Source of the DNA: Tolypothrix campylonemoides VB511288
Lineage (GTDB): Bacteria; Cyanobacteriota; Cyanobacteriia; Cyanobacteriales; Nostocaceae
Direction: 5' to 3'
Length of the DNA stretch: 64,000 nucleotides
Assembly (NCBI GenBank): GCA_000828075.3
Contig: JXCB02000033.1
Location: forward strand, 398,738 to 462,737
The position numbers and the translations under genes are program-made. The stretch's first letter is position 1. Every line of letters starts with the position of its first letter. Shown here in pieces: positions 36,949 through 46,862 of this stretch. The notes under the pieces were generated by a model. The model saw nothing but the letters and a program-made list of their open reading frames with translations. It ran no database searches and was not told the origin of the DNA.

Positions 36949-38403
36949 CTATAGTTCCGGCGTGCGTAGATGCCAAGCCGTTGATTGCTCATAAGCATAA
37001 GCGACTTGAAACAGTTGGTCTTCTCGCAACACATTACTGATAAGCTGCAAACCAATTGGTAACCCATTGTTATCAAAACCACATGGCACGCTTAAACCCG
37101 GTAAACCAGCAAGATTTACGGGAATAGTCATCAAGTCAACTAAGTACATACTTAAAGGATCAGCGGTTTTTTCCCCTGCTTTAAATGCAGTGGTGGGAGC
37201 TGTGGGACTGACTAAAACATCAACTTTTTCAAAGGCTTTTTCAAAGTCTTCTTTAATCAGGGTGCGAACTTTTTGTGCTTTTAAATAATAAGCATCGTAA
37301 TAACCAGCCGAAAGCGTGTAAGTTCCAATCATAATCCGGCGTTTGACTTCTGCACCGAAACCAGCAGCACGGGTGCGACTATACATTGATATCAAATTAT
37401 CTGCATCAGGAGCGCGGTAGCCATACTTAACGCCATCGTAGCGAGCTAGGTTTGCTGATGCTTCAGATGGCGCGATGACGTAATAGCTTGGTAAGCCATA
37501 GCGGAACCGAGGACAAGAGATTTCTTGAATTTCCGCCCCCAAGTCTTTTAATTGTTCGATCGCCTTCTTAACAGCTTCTTCGACTTGTGAGTCCAAACCT
37601 TGACCAAAAGTTTCTTTAATGACACCAACTTTTAGCTTTCCTTTCGGAAAATCTGGTTTTAAGTTGGCAGTGTAGTCAGGAATTTCCACTTTCAGGCTGG
37701 TGGAATCTTTGGGATCATGACCAGCGATCGCCTGCAATAATATCGCTGCATCTTCTACTGTGCGTGCAAATGGTCCAATTTGGTCTAAAGATGAAGCAAA
37801 AGCCACCAAACCATAGCGAGAAACCAGTCCATAAGTTGGTTTCATCCCCACAACACCGCAGAAAGACGCTGGTTGTCTAATCGAACCGCCAGTATCGGAA
37901 CCTAGGGAGACAACACATTCTCCTGCTGCTACCGCTGCGGCTGAACCGCCAGAAGAACCTCCAGGAACCCTTGACAAATCCCAAGGATTGCCGGTGAGTT
38001 TGAAGGCAGAGTTTTCCGTAGAACCCCCCATAGCAAACTCATCCAAATTGGTTTTTCCTACCATCACCGCACCAGCATCTGCCAGTTTTTGAGTGACAGT
38101 TGATTCATAAGGCGGTACAAAATTTTCCAGAATTCGAGAAGCGCAGGTGGTGGGAATTCCCTTAGTACACATATTATCTTTGATCCCAATGGGAATCCCT
38201 GCTAAAATACCGATTTCTTCCCCGGCGGCGATTTTAGCATCTACATTCCGCGCTTGCGTTACTGCCTGTTCAGCAGTAACGCATAAGAAACTGTGCAATT
38301 TTGGTTCTATTGCTTGAATGCGCTCTATTGCTTCTTGAGTAATTTCAACGGCAGAACGTTCTTTCTTGATTAGCTGTGTGTGCAACTCGCGGATGGACGC
38401 CAT
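36949..38403 (-). CDS. gatA: Aspartyl/glutamyl-tRNA amidotransferase subunit A
   Basis: 484 residues, the normal GatA length. It is the amidase of GatCAB, which converts Glu-tRNA-Gln to Gln-tRNA-Gln using glutamine. The amidase-signature triad is visible: Lys in [11 protein letters not shown], cis-Ser in [17 protein letters not shown], and Ser in [21 protein letters not shown]. Further family marks are [17 protein letters not shown] and [19 protein letters not shown]. gatB and gatC are elsewhere. Confidence 0.97.
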   Translation of the reverse strand: MASIRELHTQLIKKERSAVEITQEAIERIQAIEPKLHSFLCVTAEQAVTQARNVDAKIAAGEEIGILAGIPIGIKDNMCTKGIPTTCASRILENFVPPYESTVTQKLADAGAVMVGKTNLDEFAMGGSTENSAFKLTGNPWDLSRVPGGSSGGSAAAVAAGECVVSLGSDTGGSIRQPASFCGVVGMKPTYGLVSRYGLVAFASSLDQIGPFARTVEDAAILLQAIAGHDPKDSTSLKVEIPDYTANLKPDFPKGKLKVGVIKETFGQGLDSQVEEAVKKAIEQLKDLGAEIQEISCPRFRYGLPSYYVIAPSEASANLARYDGVKYGYRAPDADNLISMYSRTRAAGFGAEVKRRIMIGTYTLSAGYYDAYYLKAQKVRTLIKEDFEKAFEKVDVLVSPTAPTTAFKAGEKTADPLSMYLVDLMTIPVNLAGLPGLSVPCGFDNNGLPIGLQLISNVLREDQLFQVAYAYEQSTAWHLRTPEL

Positions 38404-38610
38404 GATTGCTCCCTTTAGGACTCAAGTCCTTGATTTTAGTACATTTTGACGATTCCTGCTCAAGGTATTCAGCCGTGCAGATATTCACCTTGAAGGCGGC
38501 TTCGACTAAATTAAGATATGTACGCTCATTAGCTTAATCATTATTCCAGTCAGCAAGGCATTACCCGCTTTTGTTCTTGAGAATTTTATAGCTTTTAGGA
38601 AATTAAGAAA

Positions 38611-39957
38611 ATGGTTAAAATTGTAACACGTAAATCATTAAACACGGAAAATGTTTATGATATTGGGGTAGAGCGGGATCATAACTTTGTTACTAAAAAT
38701 GGCTTCATAGCTTCCAATTGTTTCAATAAATCCCATTCTACAGCATATGGTTATGTAACATATCAAACTGCGTACTTAAAAGCGAACTATCCATTGGAAT
38801 ATATGGCAGCGCTGTTGACGGCTAACAGTGACGACACAGACAAGGTGCAGAAATATATTTCCACCTGTATGAGTATGAATATTCAGATAGAACCGCCAGA
38901 TATCAATCGGTCTGAGGTAGATTTTACACCGTCAAATGGAAAGATTTTGTTTGGATTGTCCGCTGTTCGTAACGTGGGACAGAACGCAATAGCGTGTATT
39001 TTGGAAGTGAGAGAAAAAGGAGAGTTTAAATCCTTGGGTGATTTTTGCGATCGCGTGGATTTGGGTACTGTTAACCGTCGCACTTTAGAATCGCTCATTT
39101 ACTGTGGAGCCTTTGATAAAATCGACTCCAACCGTAACCAACTGATCCAAGACCTAGGTTTAGTGTATGATTGGGCACAATCGCGTGCCAGAGATAGAGC
39201 GACTGGACAGGGAAATCTTTTTGATTTGTTAGGTGGCGGATTTTCTCATAATAAAAATAAAGTTCAAAATAGCTTTGAATCTGCTCCCAAAGCTCAACCA
39301 GTTTCTGATTTTCCTCCACAGGAAAAGTTGCGCAGAGAAAAAGAACTTTTGGGATTTTATGTATCAGATCATCCTCTGAAAGCTATTCGCCAATCAGCGC
39401 GTGTTCTAGCTCCAAGTAACCTTTCGCAACTTGGCGAACAGAAAGAGGAAAGTACCATTTGTGCGGTTGTCATGCTTAATAACGTTAAAAAAGTGATGAC
39501 CAAAAAAGGCGATCAAATGGCGATTTTGCAAATAGAAGATTTAACTGCACAATCAGAAGCGGTGGTATTTCCCAAAATTTATGAGCGAATTAATTCACTG
39601 CTTCTGGTTGATTCTAGGTTAATTATTTGGGGCAAAATAGACCGACGCGAAGACCAAACTCAATTGATTGTTGAAGATGTAGAACCAGTGGAAACAGTAC
39701 ATCTGGTGATGGTGGAACTCAATCTCCAACAAGCAGCAACAATTGAGGAACAGCATCGCCTCAGAACAATTTTGCAAGAACAATCAGGAGACAAAGAAAA
39801 AGCAAAAGTACCAGTTATAGGAATTGTACAAGCCGGAAATTCCCGTCAACTTGTCCGTTTTGGACGAAATTATTGGGTACAAGATTCGAGAACAACTGTT
39901 CAAGCTCTTCAAAACGCCAGATTTTCTGCTCATGTACAATCGCTGACTAATGTTTAA
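38611..39957 (+). CDS. dnaE: DNA polymerase III alpha subunit, C-terminal half with split-intein IntC
   Basis: 448 residues. Residues 1-36 are the C-terminal fragment of the cyanobacterial split DnaE intein (MVKIVTRKSLNTENVYDIGV, ERDHNF, NGFIASN), ending in Asn36, with extein Cys37-Phe-Asn following. The rest is the C-terminal part of the replicative polymerase: FNKSHSTAYGYVTYQTAYLK, helix-hairpin region (VGQNAIACILEVREKGEFKS), LLGFYVSDHPL, and the OB-fold (MTKKGDQMAILQIEDLTAQSE). The N-terminal polymerase half with IntN must be encoded elsewhere; protein trans-splicing joins the two. Highly diagnostic of cyanobacteria. The ATG at 38611 is the true start of IntC. Confidence 0.97.
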   Translation: MVKIVTRKSLNTENVYDIGVERDHNFVTKNGFIASNCFNKSHSTAYGYVTYQTAYLKANYPLEYMAALLTANSDDTDKVQKYISTCMSMNIQIEPPDINRSEVDFTPSNGKILFGLSAVRNVGQNAIACILEVREKGEFKSLGDFCDRVDLGTVNRRTLESLIYCGAFDKIDSNRNQLIQDLGLVYDWAQSRARDRATGQGNLFDLLGGGFSHNKNKVQNSFESAPKAQPVSDFPPQEKLRREKELLGFYVSDHPLKAIRQSARVLAPSNLSQLGEQKEESTICAVVMLNNVKKVMTKKGDQMAILQIEDLTAQSEAVVFPKIYERINSLLLVDSRLIIWGKIDRREDQTQLIVEDVEPVETVHLVMVELNLQQAATIEEQHRLRTILQEQSGDKEKAKVPVIGIVQAGNSRQLVRFGRNYWVQDSRTTVQALQNARFSAHVQSLTNV

Positions 39958-40499
39958 TGAAACAGGACGCCGCAAAGGAATACGGTTCCGATAAGACTTG
40001 ATCCCCGCAACCCACGTCAGTCCGTTCAACGGGAGGAACCCGCCTCCGGGTATGCCAGTTGCCTGGTGAGTCGGGAAACCGTTCGGAGTCCGCGAAGCCC
40101 TCCGATGACTTACTGATCTCACCGCACAAAGGCTGGCTCCCCTTAAAAAGAGGGGGTAATTTTCGCCGTTTCTAAGAGTACAAAGCACTGTCAGTAACCT
40201 TTTATTTTCTTGATAGCAACTTGTCCTGCGTCCTCTGAAAAAGTATGGGCGTATAACTTGCACCCTTTTTCTTTATGACCGTTACGAGCAAATATGCAAG
40301 CTTAGAAAGTATAGCTTATCAGAAACAGCAAATAGCTAGATAACTGGTTGGTGTTTACGTCATCAGTAAATTACCGTAGCTAACTTATGGTTGGATCGTT
40401 TTTTTAGTTACTTCTGCGGATGATATCTTCCTTGTGTACATGATATTTTTTATGCCATGAAGGTGCGCGTAGCAACAAGGGGGAAGGAGCAAAAACTGC
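39958..40499. other. Repeat-containing spacer
   Basis: 540 bp without a gene. 40010-40110 is a mosaic GC-rich dispersed repeat (GGGAGGAACCCGCCTCCGGG, TTGCCTGGTGAGTCGGGAAA) like that at 13690-13735. The remainder is AT-rich. Confidence 0.5.
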
Positions 40500-41039
40500 A
40501 TGACCGGAGATGAGGTTAATAACTTTGTTGTGTATTGCAAAAAAATTCAACCCCAATCTCAGGAAAACATCAAAAAGTTTTTTGAAGGGGTTATCACTTT
40601 TCCTTATGACAAGGAACTCCTGTTGCAAGCTTATTTATTTTTGAATATCAAACAGATATTTCCTTCATGTTCTGAATTACTGTTATTTGAAAAGTCTCCA
40701 ATTGCTGATTATACAGATTTGGGAAAGTGCGATTTTGTTTATCTTACTTCATTTGGTAAAATTTTTATAATTGAAACGAAATTTATTGATACAGAAGCGA
40801 CAGGCGCAACAGAAAGAAAAAGAAGAAATAAGCACAGAAATAAAGTATTCGAGCAGGTAATAACTTTAAAAAGCAGATTTAGTCAGTATTGGAATATTAA
40901 GCTAGAGCAATTAGAGTGCGCTGTTTTTACAACAGATCCAGAAATTGCTTGGCGAGGAAACGGGGTAAACGTTATCACGAAATCAGTCCTCATAGATAAG
41001 CTCGAATATTGGAGAATGCATTATTACACAAGAGTTTAA
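40500..41039 (+). CDS. Possible PD-(D/E)XK nuclease-fold protein
   Basis: 179 residues, no named family recognised. The central segment KCDFVYLTSFGKIFIIETKF fits the PD-(D/E)XK pattern: Asp after a helix (about residue 78), a hydrophobic strand, then E-T-K (about residues 92-94). A helix follows with basic residues (ERKRRNKHRNKVFEQVITLK) and a further strand (LECAVFTTD). This arrangement is seen in restriction and repair nucleases. AT-rich codon use differs from the flanking genes and it stands alone. GGAAGGAG just upstream supports ATG 40500. Confidence 0.6.
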   Translation: MTGDEVNNFVVYCKKIQPQSQENIKKFFEGVITFPYDKELLLQAYLFLNIKQIFPSCSELLLFEKSPIADYTDLGKCDFVYLTSFGKIFIIETKFIDTEATGATERKRRNKHRNKVFEQVITLKSRFSQYWNIKLEQLECAVFTTDPEIAWRGNGVNVITKSVLIDKLEYWRMHYYTRV

Positions 41040-41422
41040 GGGAGCATCCCAAATATTTAAATTTCTTGTCATGCTGTTAGGGTAGCTCCTCACGAAGTGA
41101 GGCATGCAGCGACACCCCAATGAAGGATTTGGGTCAATTCAGCAGTTCGAGATTTTTCAGTCCACTACGTTGCGTATGCGCTGACGCGCACGCTGAGCGA
41201 ACACGTAGCGTGGGCTTGCAATGACAAGTAAACAAATCTTAAGGTAGCAACATTCAACTAAAACGCACGGTTTGGGTTGCAACAGTTATGCTGATAAAAG
41301 TGGCAGTTGACACTTATTCTAGTGTTGGCTTTCTTCCACGCGGAATTTCCCACGGGTTGCATCTTAAACGCGAAGATGCAATACCAGGGACGATAAGCGC
41401 ACAAACAAAAGAAGGTGTTGAA
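41040..41422. other. Spacer with dispersed repeats
   Basis: 380 bp. GGGAGCATCCCAAAT at 41040 also occurs at about 33188. 41160-41230 is GC-rich repeat (GCGTATGCGCTGACGCGCAC). An in-frame upstream extension of the next gene (from ATG 41288) crosses part of this but looks non-homologous. Confidence 0.4.
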
Positions 41423-41761
41423 GTGAAGACACTTTTGGTTATTATCATTGGTTTCTTACCGTCCCTATTCTCCCTGTGGTTGATGCGTAAAACCCAGGTT
41501 AGAACACGTTCGCAGTTTAGGCGAGCAGCTATGAGTTCTCCTGCACGGCGAATACGGCAGAACACCATAAGCGATCCGAGCGATCGCTATTATCTTGAAG
41601 GAGTCGGCTACCTCATTGGCGACATCAGCTGCCAATTTAATGCCCGTTCTGGCTACTTGCGCTGTGCTGTCAATCCCAGCGGACCATGCGAAGGTTGCCG
41701 CTATTATCAACCTAGGGAAACCGTTTGTAGTGAAAATAGCTCGTCAGACTTACCGTATTGA
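41423..41761 (+). CDS. DUF6464 family protein
   Basis: 112 residues from GTG 41423. N-terminal membrane helix (MKTLLVIIIGFLPSLFSLWL), then SDRYYLEGVGYLIGDISCQF, ARSGYLRCAVNPSGPCEGCR and YYQPRE. The three Cys in RCAVNPSGPCEGC plus one earlier Cys could bind a metal or cluster. Small cyanobacterial family of unknown function. The GTG is preferred because the MKTLL helix begins there and GAAGG lies upstream; a longer form from 41288 is possible. Confidence 0.75.
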   Translation: MKTLLVIIIGFLPSLFSLWLMRKTQVRTRSQFRRAAMSSPARRIRQNTISDPSDRYYLEGVGYLIGDISCQFNARSGYLRCAVNPSGPCEGCRYYQPRETVCSENSSSDLPY

Positions 41762-42262
41762 CCAATCATTTCTCCTTCTTTGTGGGGAGGAATGATCGGG
41801 ATGGACGGAGGGAGAGAAAGAGGGAGTGAGGAAGAGAAAGAGGGAGGGAAGAATATTTTCCTATACTCCCTCACTCACACAGATAATGAATCTGTATTGA
41901 TTTTTTTGTATTTATGCTTCCAAATAACCTAAACCTATTTTTTGCAAAAGCTTTACTGATTGGACTTTGGACAAAAAGTGACAAGATTCAGTAAAAATAC
42001 CAAAATTAACTTTTACTTATCAATGACACGCCAAAAAATCTGATTTTTTCTGGAATTGATAAGTTTGGCTTAATTAAGAGTGCTGTACACAGAGGTATCA
42101 GCTAATTCTTTCGTTTTGTCTCAAGATTGTCACGTCTGGTCACTTAGGATACCTATGTCGAAACGAATGAACAATCCCAAAGCATCTACCCCCTCGCTTA
42201 GTCTTACCCTAAGAGGGGTTTTATTGTAGGTGGCGATGCGCGCAGCGCGTCCTAAATCTGGT
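41762..42262. other. Intergenic region with minisatellite and terminator
   Basis: GAGGGAGAGAAAGAGGGAGT-type purine minisatellite at 41808-41850, followed by AT-rich DNA and a terminator-like stem at 42189-42225. No gene seen. Confidence 0.5.
42189..42225 (+). terminator. Terminator-like hairpin
   Basis: ACCCCCTCGCTTAG ... CTAAGAGGGGTTTTATT: an imperfect stem followed by a T-rich tail. It lies between a plus-strand and a minus-strand gene and may serve either. Confidence 0.5.
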
Positions 42263-42928
42263 TTAGCCTACCTCTGGAGCGAAGCCGTAAATAAGCATGA
42301 AATTATTAGATGGCATATCAATTCTTTCTTTCAAATCCAGCCCGTGCTTTTGTGCAGCGAAAGTGATATCTGCTATGTCCTTGAGTCCCCACTCTGGTAC
42401 TTTGTGGGAGAGAAGGGTTCTGTCAAATTCTTCATTTGACGGTGTAGTGTATCTGCCATCTACTTTAAAAGGACCGTAGATGAATAACAAGCCAGTGTTT
42501 TTAAGCAGGTTTGCCGTACACTCCATCATCCCATCCGCAATCGCAATTGGTGCAACCTGGAACAGATTGATACAGAAAATGGCATCAAATTCTTTTCCAT
42601 TTAAAACTGACCAAGTTTGCGGCTCTTTCAAATCCAGCTGTATTGGCGGTTGGACGTTTTTAGTTTCAGTCTCTTGGGTCAATTGCCTAATGTTTTCAAA
42701 TACAAGAGAATTCATATCCGAGGGCTGAAAACTCAAGTGCTGAAAATGGGGTGCGAAGTAATTGATGTGCATACCGCTACCAGAAGCGAACTCTAGAACA
42801 TGACCTTCGTTTTTGGGTAGCCTTTGCTTGAACATTTCCAGGAGCGGATCACGATTACGCTTGCCTGCCCAATCGACGTAGGGACTCAGTGGATACGGAT
42901 CGAGTGGAGGTCTATTTAATGGTAACAT
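42263..42928 (-). CDS. DUF938 SAM-dependent methyltransferase-like protein
   Basis: 221 residues: YVDWAGKRNRDPLLEMFKQR, the SAM-binding motif HVLEFASGSGMHINYFAPHF, FQPSDMN, EFDAIFCINLFQVAPIAIAD and LLFIYGPFKVDGRYTTPSNE. This is the DUF938 group of class I methyltransferases; substrate unknown. ATG 42928 fits the family N-terminus, but the frame stays open upstream into the degraded histidine kinase, so the gene was fused onto that remnant without an intervening stop. Confidence 0.88.
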   Translation of the reverse strand: MLPLNRPPLDPYPLSPYVDWAGKRNRDPLLEMFKQRLPKNEGHVLEFASGSGMHINYFAPHFQHLSFQPSDMNSLVFENIRQLTQETETKNVQPPIQLDLKEPQTWSVLNGKEFDAIFCINLFQVAPIAIADGMMECTANLLKNTGLLFIYGPFKVDGRYTTPSNEEFDRTLLSHKVPEWGLKDIADITFAAQKHGLDLKERIDMPSNNFMLIYGFAPEVG

Positions 42929-42944
42929 TGGATGCTTTTGTACT

Positions 42945-43310
42945 TGTTTTTTTTGAGCCGATTGAGTAGTCTTTCCTACTTCAATTGAGATGAATCGATG
43001 GAGCGCCTCAACCGTGTGGCAAGTGAAATAGAAAATACTACCTTTTCCTAAAACACTTTGAGACCAAATTCTGCCACCGTGCTGTTGTGCAATGCTACGA
43101 CAGATAGCTAAGCCTAAACCTGTTCCTATTTTTTGACGAGAATCGCTAGCATCGACCTGTTGAAATCGTCCAAATATATTCTATCTTATCACTAGGAATG
43201 CCTCGTCCAGTATCTTGAACTTGAAATAAAACACTGTCTGTCAAAGCTTTTGCACTCAACGTTCCCTCAGACAGTGGGGGCGAAAATTTAATTGCGTTGC
43301 TTACTAAATA
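42945..43310 (-). pseudogene. Histidine kinase ATPase-domain remnant
   Basis: The minus strand encodes YLVSNAIKFSPPLSEG (N box), VQDTGRGIPSDKIEYI (G1), then after a frameshift near 43175 FQQVDASDSRQKIGTGLGLA and ICRSIAQQHGGRIWSQS (G2) and GKGSIFYFT. This is the HATPase part of a two-component sensor. A two-base loss in the expected EYIFGRFQQ codons breaks the frame, a TAG lies just before YLVSN, and all upstream domains are missing. A dead fragment. Confidence 0.85.
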
Positions 43311-43558
43311 CTAATAAATGATGCTTGATTAATGTGACACTCAAAAAACTGTCTGTTTTGAAACAAAAACACCGGACAGCCGGATTTTGTCCTGTATTTA
43401 TAATAGCTTTCTAACAAAAAAACTAGAAAAACATACGTTGAAGTATTCAGCATCAATAGCAACAGATAAGGAATTTTTTTTTCAAATTACATGGAACATT
43501 TTGGTTAGTTTTTCGACCTTGGATTTAAAAGCAATACCTACAACATTTGGTAAAGATT

Positions 43559-44104
43559 ATGAAACGGTTGCTTAAATCCTTTGTGACAATTTCTGCATTG
43601 TCCTCTGTGGTAGTTGCTCCTATTTTTCTCTCGGCTGGTCAAGCTTCTGCTTTGCCTCGACCAACACAAAAGGGTACTGATGCTAACTATGTTGGTGTTG
43701 GTGTTTCTGCTGGTGTTACCAATGGTGGGCAAAACAATGATGCTGCAGTAATGGGCGGAAATGTCACAGGTCGCGTGAAATTAGGAGACACACCTTTGTC
43801 CGCACGTGGTCATGTGCTTTGGGGCAATGAAACGACTTCTATTATCCCACAAGTTTCCGCAGACCTAGGGATTGCAAAAGGTACCAATGCTTTCGTAGGT
43901 GTTGGTTACTCTTTTGTAGAGGATAAGGGCAAACCAAGTCCATTAGGCAACAAAGATGGACTAGCGCTGACTGCTGGCGTAGAATCAGAACTCGGTAATA
44001 GCTTTATGGTCTACAGCAACGCTACCTTCGGAATTGATTCTTACAAAAATAGCCCTGCTTCTGCCCTCAGCATTAATGGTGGTCTAGGCTATCGCTTTAA
44101 GTAA
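43559..44104 (+). CDS. Exported outer-membrane-barrel-like protein
   Basis: 181 residues from ATG 43559. Clear signal peptide (MKRLLKSFVTISALSSVVVA, cleavage near AGQASA), then Gly-rich alternating strands (YVGVGVSAGVTNGGQNNDAA, LSARGHVLWGNE, LALTAGVESELGNSFMVYSN, LSINGGLGYRFK) ending in an aromatic-rich C-terminus, as in small porin-like beta-barrels. Probably located in the outer membrane or periplasm. Function unknown. A terminator follows at 44258. Confidence 0.75.
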   Translation: MKRLLKSFVTISALSSVVVAPIFLSAGQASALPRPTQKGTDANYVGVGVSAGVTNGGQNNDAAVMGGNVTGRVKLGDTPLSARGHVLWGNETTSIIPQVSADLGIAKGTNAFVGVGYSFVEDKGKPSPLGNKDGLALTAGVESELGNSFMVYSNATFGIDSYKNSPASALSINGGLGYRFK

Positions 44105-44432
44105 AGCTGTAGTTCAAGTGTCAGGTTGAACATACAGCTTAACCAATGCTTACAGGAGGTTAACTCCTGTAACGTCAAGAATTATAGACAAACCATTTGC
44201 CTATTTAAATGCGTCAAATGGCAAGTTATAACTCCTAACTATAGTATAAGTAGTATTGCTGGGTTTATCTAAGTGTTACATCACTGAAAAACCCAGCTTT
44301 TTGCCATGTTAAAATCAAATTATTCCTCTTAATTCCGACCGGATTTACGGAAATAAATAAGCCGAAAGGGTGCTTCTAAGTTACGCTTCGGCGCGTTGAG
44401 ATGATTTATTTAAAAAATTCTGTACCACTCCA
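44105..44432. other. Intergenic region before sir
   Basis: 330 bp with the terminator of the upstream gene, a GCCGAAAGG...TTCGGC inverted repeat (44362-44394) in the sir leader, and otherwise unremarkable sequence. The leader hairpin could form in the sir 5' UTR. Confidence 0.4.
44258..44303 (+). terminator. Rho-independent terminator
   Basis: GCTGGGTTT (44258-44266) / AAACCCAGC (44289-44297), followed by TTTTTG, 150 bp after the small exported protein gene. Confidence 0.75.
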
Positions 44433-46463
44433 ATGGTTAAATCTGCCCCTCCCCTGACCGCAAGCCGTAAGCCTTCCAAAGTAGAAGCAATCAAGGAACA
44501 CAGCAATTCTTTGCGTGAACCTGTGGCAACTGAAATACTCCAGGACACTACCCACTTTAGTGAAGATGCTATACAAATACTAAAGTTTCATGGTTCTTAC
44601 CAGCAAGATAACCGTGATAATCGGGTCAAGGGACAGGAAAAAGATTACCAGTTCATGCTGCGGACGAAAAATCCAGGTGGATTAGTTCCGCCGCAACTGT
44701 ATCTGACTTTAGATAAGCTGGCTGATGAATATGGTAACCACACCTTACGAGCAACGACTCGTCAAGGATTTCAGTTGCACGGGATTTTAAAGAAAAATCT
44801 TAAGGCATCAATGGCTGCCATCATTAATAGCATGGGTTCGACGCTGGGAGCTTGCGGCGACCTGAACCGCAACGTGATGGCACCTCCAGCGCCATTTAAA
44901 AATAAGCCTGAATATCAGATTGCCTGGGAATACGCTGATAATATTGCTCAATTGCTCACACCCCAAACAGGTGCTTATTACGAAATTTGGCTTGATGGTG
45001 AAAAAGCAATCAGCGCCGAAGAAAACCCAGAGGTGAAGGCGGCGCGAGAAAAAAATGGCACTGGCACAATCTTCCATGACAAGGAAGAACCGATCTACGG
45101 GACTTACTATATGCCGCGCAAGTTCAAGGTTTGCGTGACTGTTCCTGGAGATAACTCGATAGATTTGTACAGCCAAGACCTCACTTTGGTAGTTATAACG
45201 AATGACAAGGGAGAATTGGAAGGATTTGACGTCTTTGCTGGTGGCGGTTTAGGACGGACACACAATAAAGAAGAAACCTTTGCCAGGCTGGCAGATCCCA
45301 TTTGCTACGTAGACAAGGATGACGTTTACGATATCGTCAAGGCAATTGTTGCGACTCAAAGAGATTATGGCGATCGCACTGACCGCCGTCACGCTAGGTT
45401 AAAATACTTAATCCACGATTGGGGCGTTGAGAAGTTCCAATCTATGGTCGAGAAATACTTTGGCAAACCGCTTACACCATTTAAGCCACTACCAGAGTTC
45501 AAATACCACGACTTCCTCGGCTGGAATGAACAAGGCGACGGTAAGCTGTTCTTAGGTATTTCCATCGACAACGGTCGGATTAAAGATGAAGGCAACTTTC
45601 AACTCAAAACCGCTTTGCGGGAAATTGTCGAGCAGTTTAACTTGCCTATCCGCCTGACACCGCACCACAACGTCATTTTCTACGACATAGAACCAAAAAA
45701 CAAGCAAGCTATTGAAAAAATTCTCAACCGTTACGGCGTCATTTTTGACCTAGAGAAAATCGACCCCCTTGTACGGTATGCTATGGCTTGCCCAGCTATG
45801 CCGACTTGCGGTTTGGCAATTACTGAATCAGAACGGGCGATTCCAGCGATTTTAGACCGGATTCACGCGTTGTTGGATAAAGTAGGTTTACAAAATGAGC
45901 ATTTTGTGGTAAGGATGACGGGTTGTCCCAACGGCTGCGCTCGTCCTTACATGGCAGAACTCGGCTTTGTAGGTAGCGCACCGGAGGCTTACCAACTTTG
46001 GCTAGGAGGTTCACCAGATCAAACGCGGTTGGCGTTACCTTACATGGAGCGTCTGCACCATAATGATTTGGAAACCCAGCTAGAGCCGATTTTTGTTTAC
46101 TTTAAAGAGCAGCGCCAGCCGCAAGAAAAATTCGGTGATTTTTGCGATCGCATTGGTTTTGATGCCATCCGCGAGTTCGCCGCTAAGTACGAATCTCAAA
46201 CCGTCGCACCGCCAGAAATCACAGATGATGCTGATGGTTTGATAGAGACAATGGCAGATTCTACGACTGCGCCAATTACAGAAGAGAGTGAACGTCAGGA
46301 AGTGGCGATCGCTAATACGACAACTGCTAATAGTAAAACACGCCGTCGCATCACCCTTCAGGATGAGGTTTACAAGAAATTGAAGGAAATTTCCACGCGT
46401 CAAGGCAAACCGATGACTCATGTCGTGAACGAGGCGCTTTTGGATTACTTGAAGAATCTGTAG
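44433..46463 (+). CDS. sir: Ferredoxin-sulfite reductase with C-terminal ribbon-helix-helix domain
   Basis: 676 residues. It reduces sulfite to sulfide with six electrons from ferredoxin in sulfate assimilation. Siroheme/4Fe-4S ligands are Cys453, Cys459, Cys498 and Cys502 (CPAMPTC and CPNGC). Other marks: [55 protein letters not shown]. Beyond the reductase (ends about 590) comes an acidic linker and a basic module [20 protein letters not shown], then [20 protein letters not shown], with the shape of a ribbon-helix-helix DNA-binding domain. Chloroplast sulfite reductases bind nucleoid DNA, so this tail may do likewise (inference). Confidence 0.95.
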   Translation: MVKSAPPLTASRKPSKVEAIKEHSNSLREPVATEILQDTTHFSEDAIQILKFHGSYQQDNRDNRVKGQEKDYQFMLRTKNPGGLVPPQLYLTLDKLADEYGNHTLRATTRQGFQLHGILKKNLKASMAAIINSMGSTLGACGDLNRNVMAPPAPFKNKPEYQIAWEYADNIAQLLTPQTGAYYEIWLDGEKAISAEENPEVKAAREKNGTGTIFHDKEEPIYGTYYMPRKFKVCVTVPGDNSIDLYSQDLTLVVITNDKGELEGFDVFAGGGLGRTHNKEETFARLADPICYVDKDDVYDIVKAIVATQRDYGDRTDRRHARLKYLIHDWGVEKFQSMVEKYFGKPLTPFKPLPEFKYHDFLGWNEQGDGKLFLGISIDNGRIKDEGNFQLKTALREIVEQFNLPIRLTPHHNVIFYDIEPKNKQAIEKILNRYGVIFDLEKIDPLVRYAMACPAMPTCGLAITESERAIPAILDRIHALLDKVGLQNEHFVVRMTGCPNGCARPYMAELGFVGSAPEAYQLWLGGSPDQTRLALPYMERLHHNDLETQLEPIFVYFKEQRQPQEKFGDFCDRIGFDAIREFAAKYESQTVAPPEITDDADGLIETMADSTTAPITEESERQEVAIANTTTANSKTRRRITLQDEVYKKLKEISTRQGKPMTHVVNEALLDYLKNL

Positions 46464-46481
46464 CGCATTTGTGAAAAAATA

Positions 46482-46515
46482 AGATCCCCGACAACTTTTG
46501 CGAAGTCGGGGATCT
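46482..46515. repeat. Dispersed hairpin after sir
   Basis: AGATCCCCGAC (46482-46492) / GTCGGGGATCT (46505-46515), perfect 11-bp stem, then GAAGAACG. Same family as 28963-28995. It starts 19 bp after the sir stop. Confidence 0.7.
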
Positions 46516-46550
46516 GAAGAACGAAAAACAGCAAAACCAATTCGAGAAAA

Positions 46551-46799
46551 ATGCCAGCTATTGTTAAACTACAACTCTCTCTAGAAGCTTTAGCAGAAGT
46601 AATATCTTCCCTTAATTTAGAAGAAAAACGTCAACTTCAAGAGATAATTGAGCAACAAATTTTTGAAGCCGAAGAAGCGCTGTACGAAGACGACGCAGAA
46701 ACACAGGCAGAAATTCAAGCAGTTCGCGCTGAGTATGCAATGGGTGAGTACACGACTATAAATGAATATCTTGCTAACCGCTCAAATCAAGCATCCTGA
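46551..46799 (+). CDS. Antitoxin of a disrupted RelE-type module
   Basis: 82 residues, acidic and helical: LSLEALAEVISSLNLEEKRQ, LQEIIEQQIFEAEEALYEDD, AVRAEYAMGEYTTINEYLAN. The position, a 4-bp overlap with a RelE-like frame at 46796, and the YxxGEYxTxxEYLA tail mark it as the antitoxin of a type II toxin-antitoxin pair. The toxin gene is broken by two insertions, so this antitoxin now has no local target. Confidence 0.75.
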   Translation: MPAIVKLQLSLEALAEVISSLNLEEKRQLQEIIEQQIFEAEEALYEDDAETQAEIQAVRAEYAMGEYTTINEYLANRSNQAS

Positions 46800-46862
46800 A
46801 GCTCACTATTGTTATTTCAAAGTCGGTACAAAAGCAGATTGACGACTTGCCAAATGATGTTA

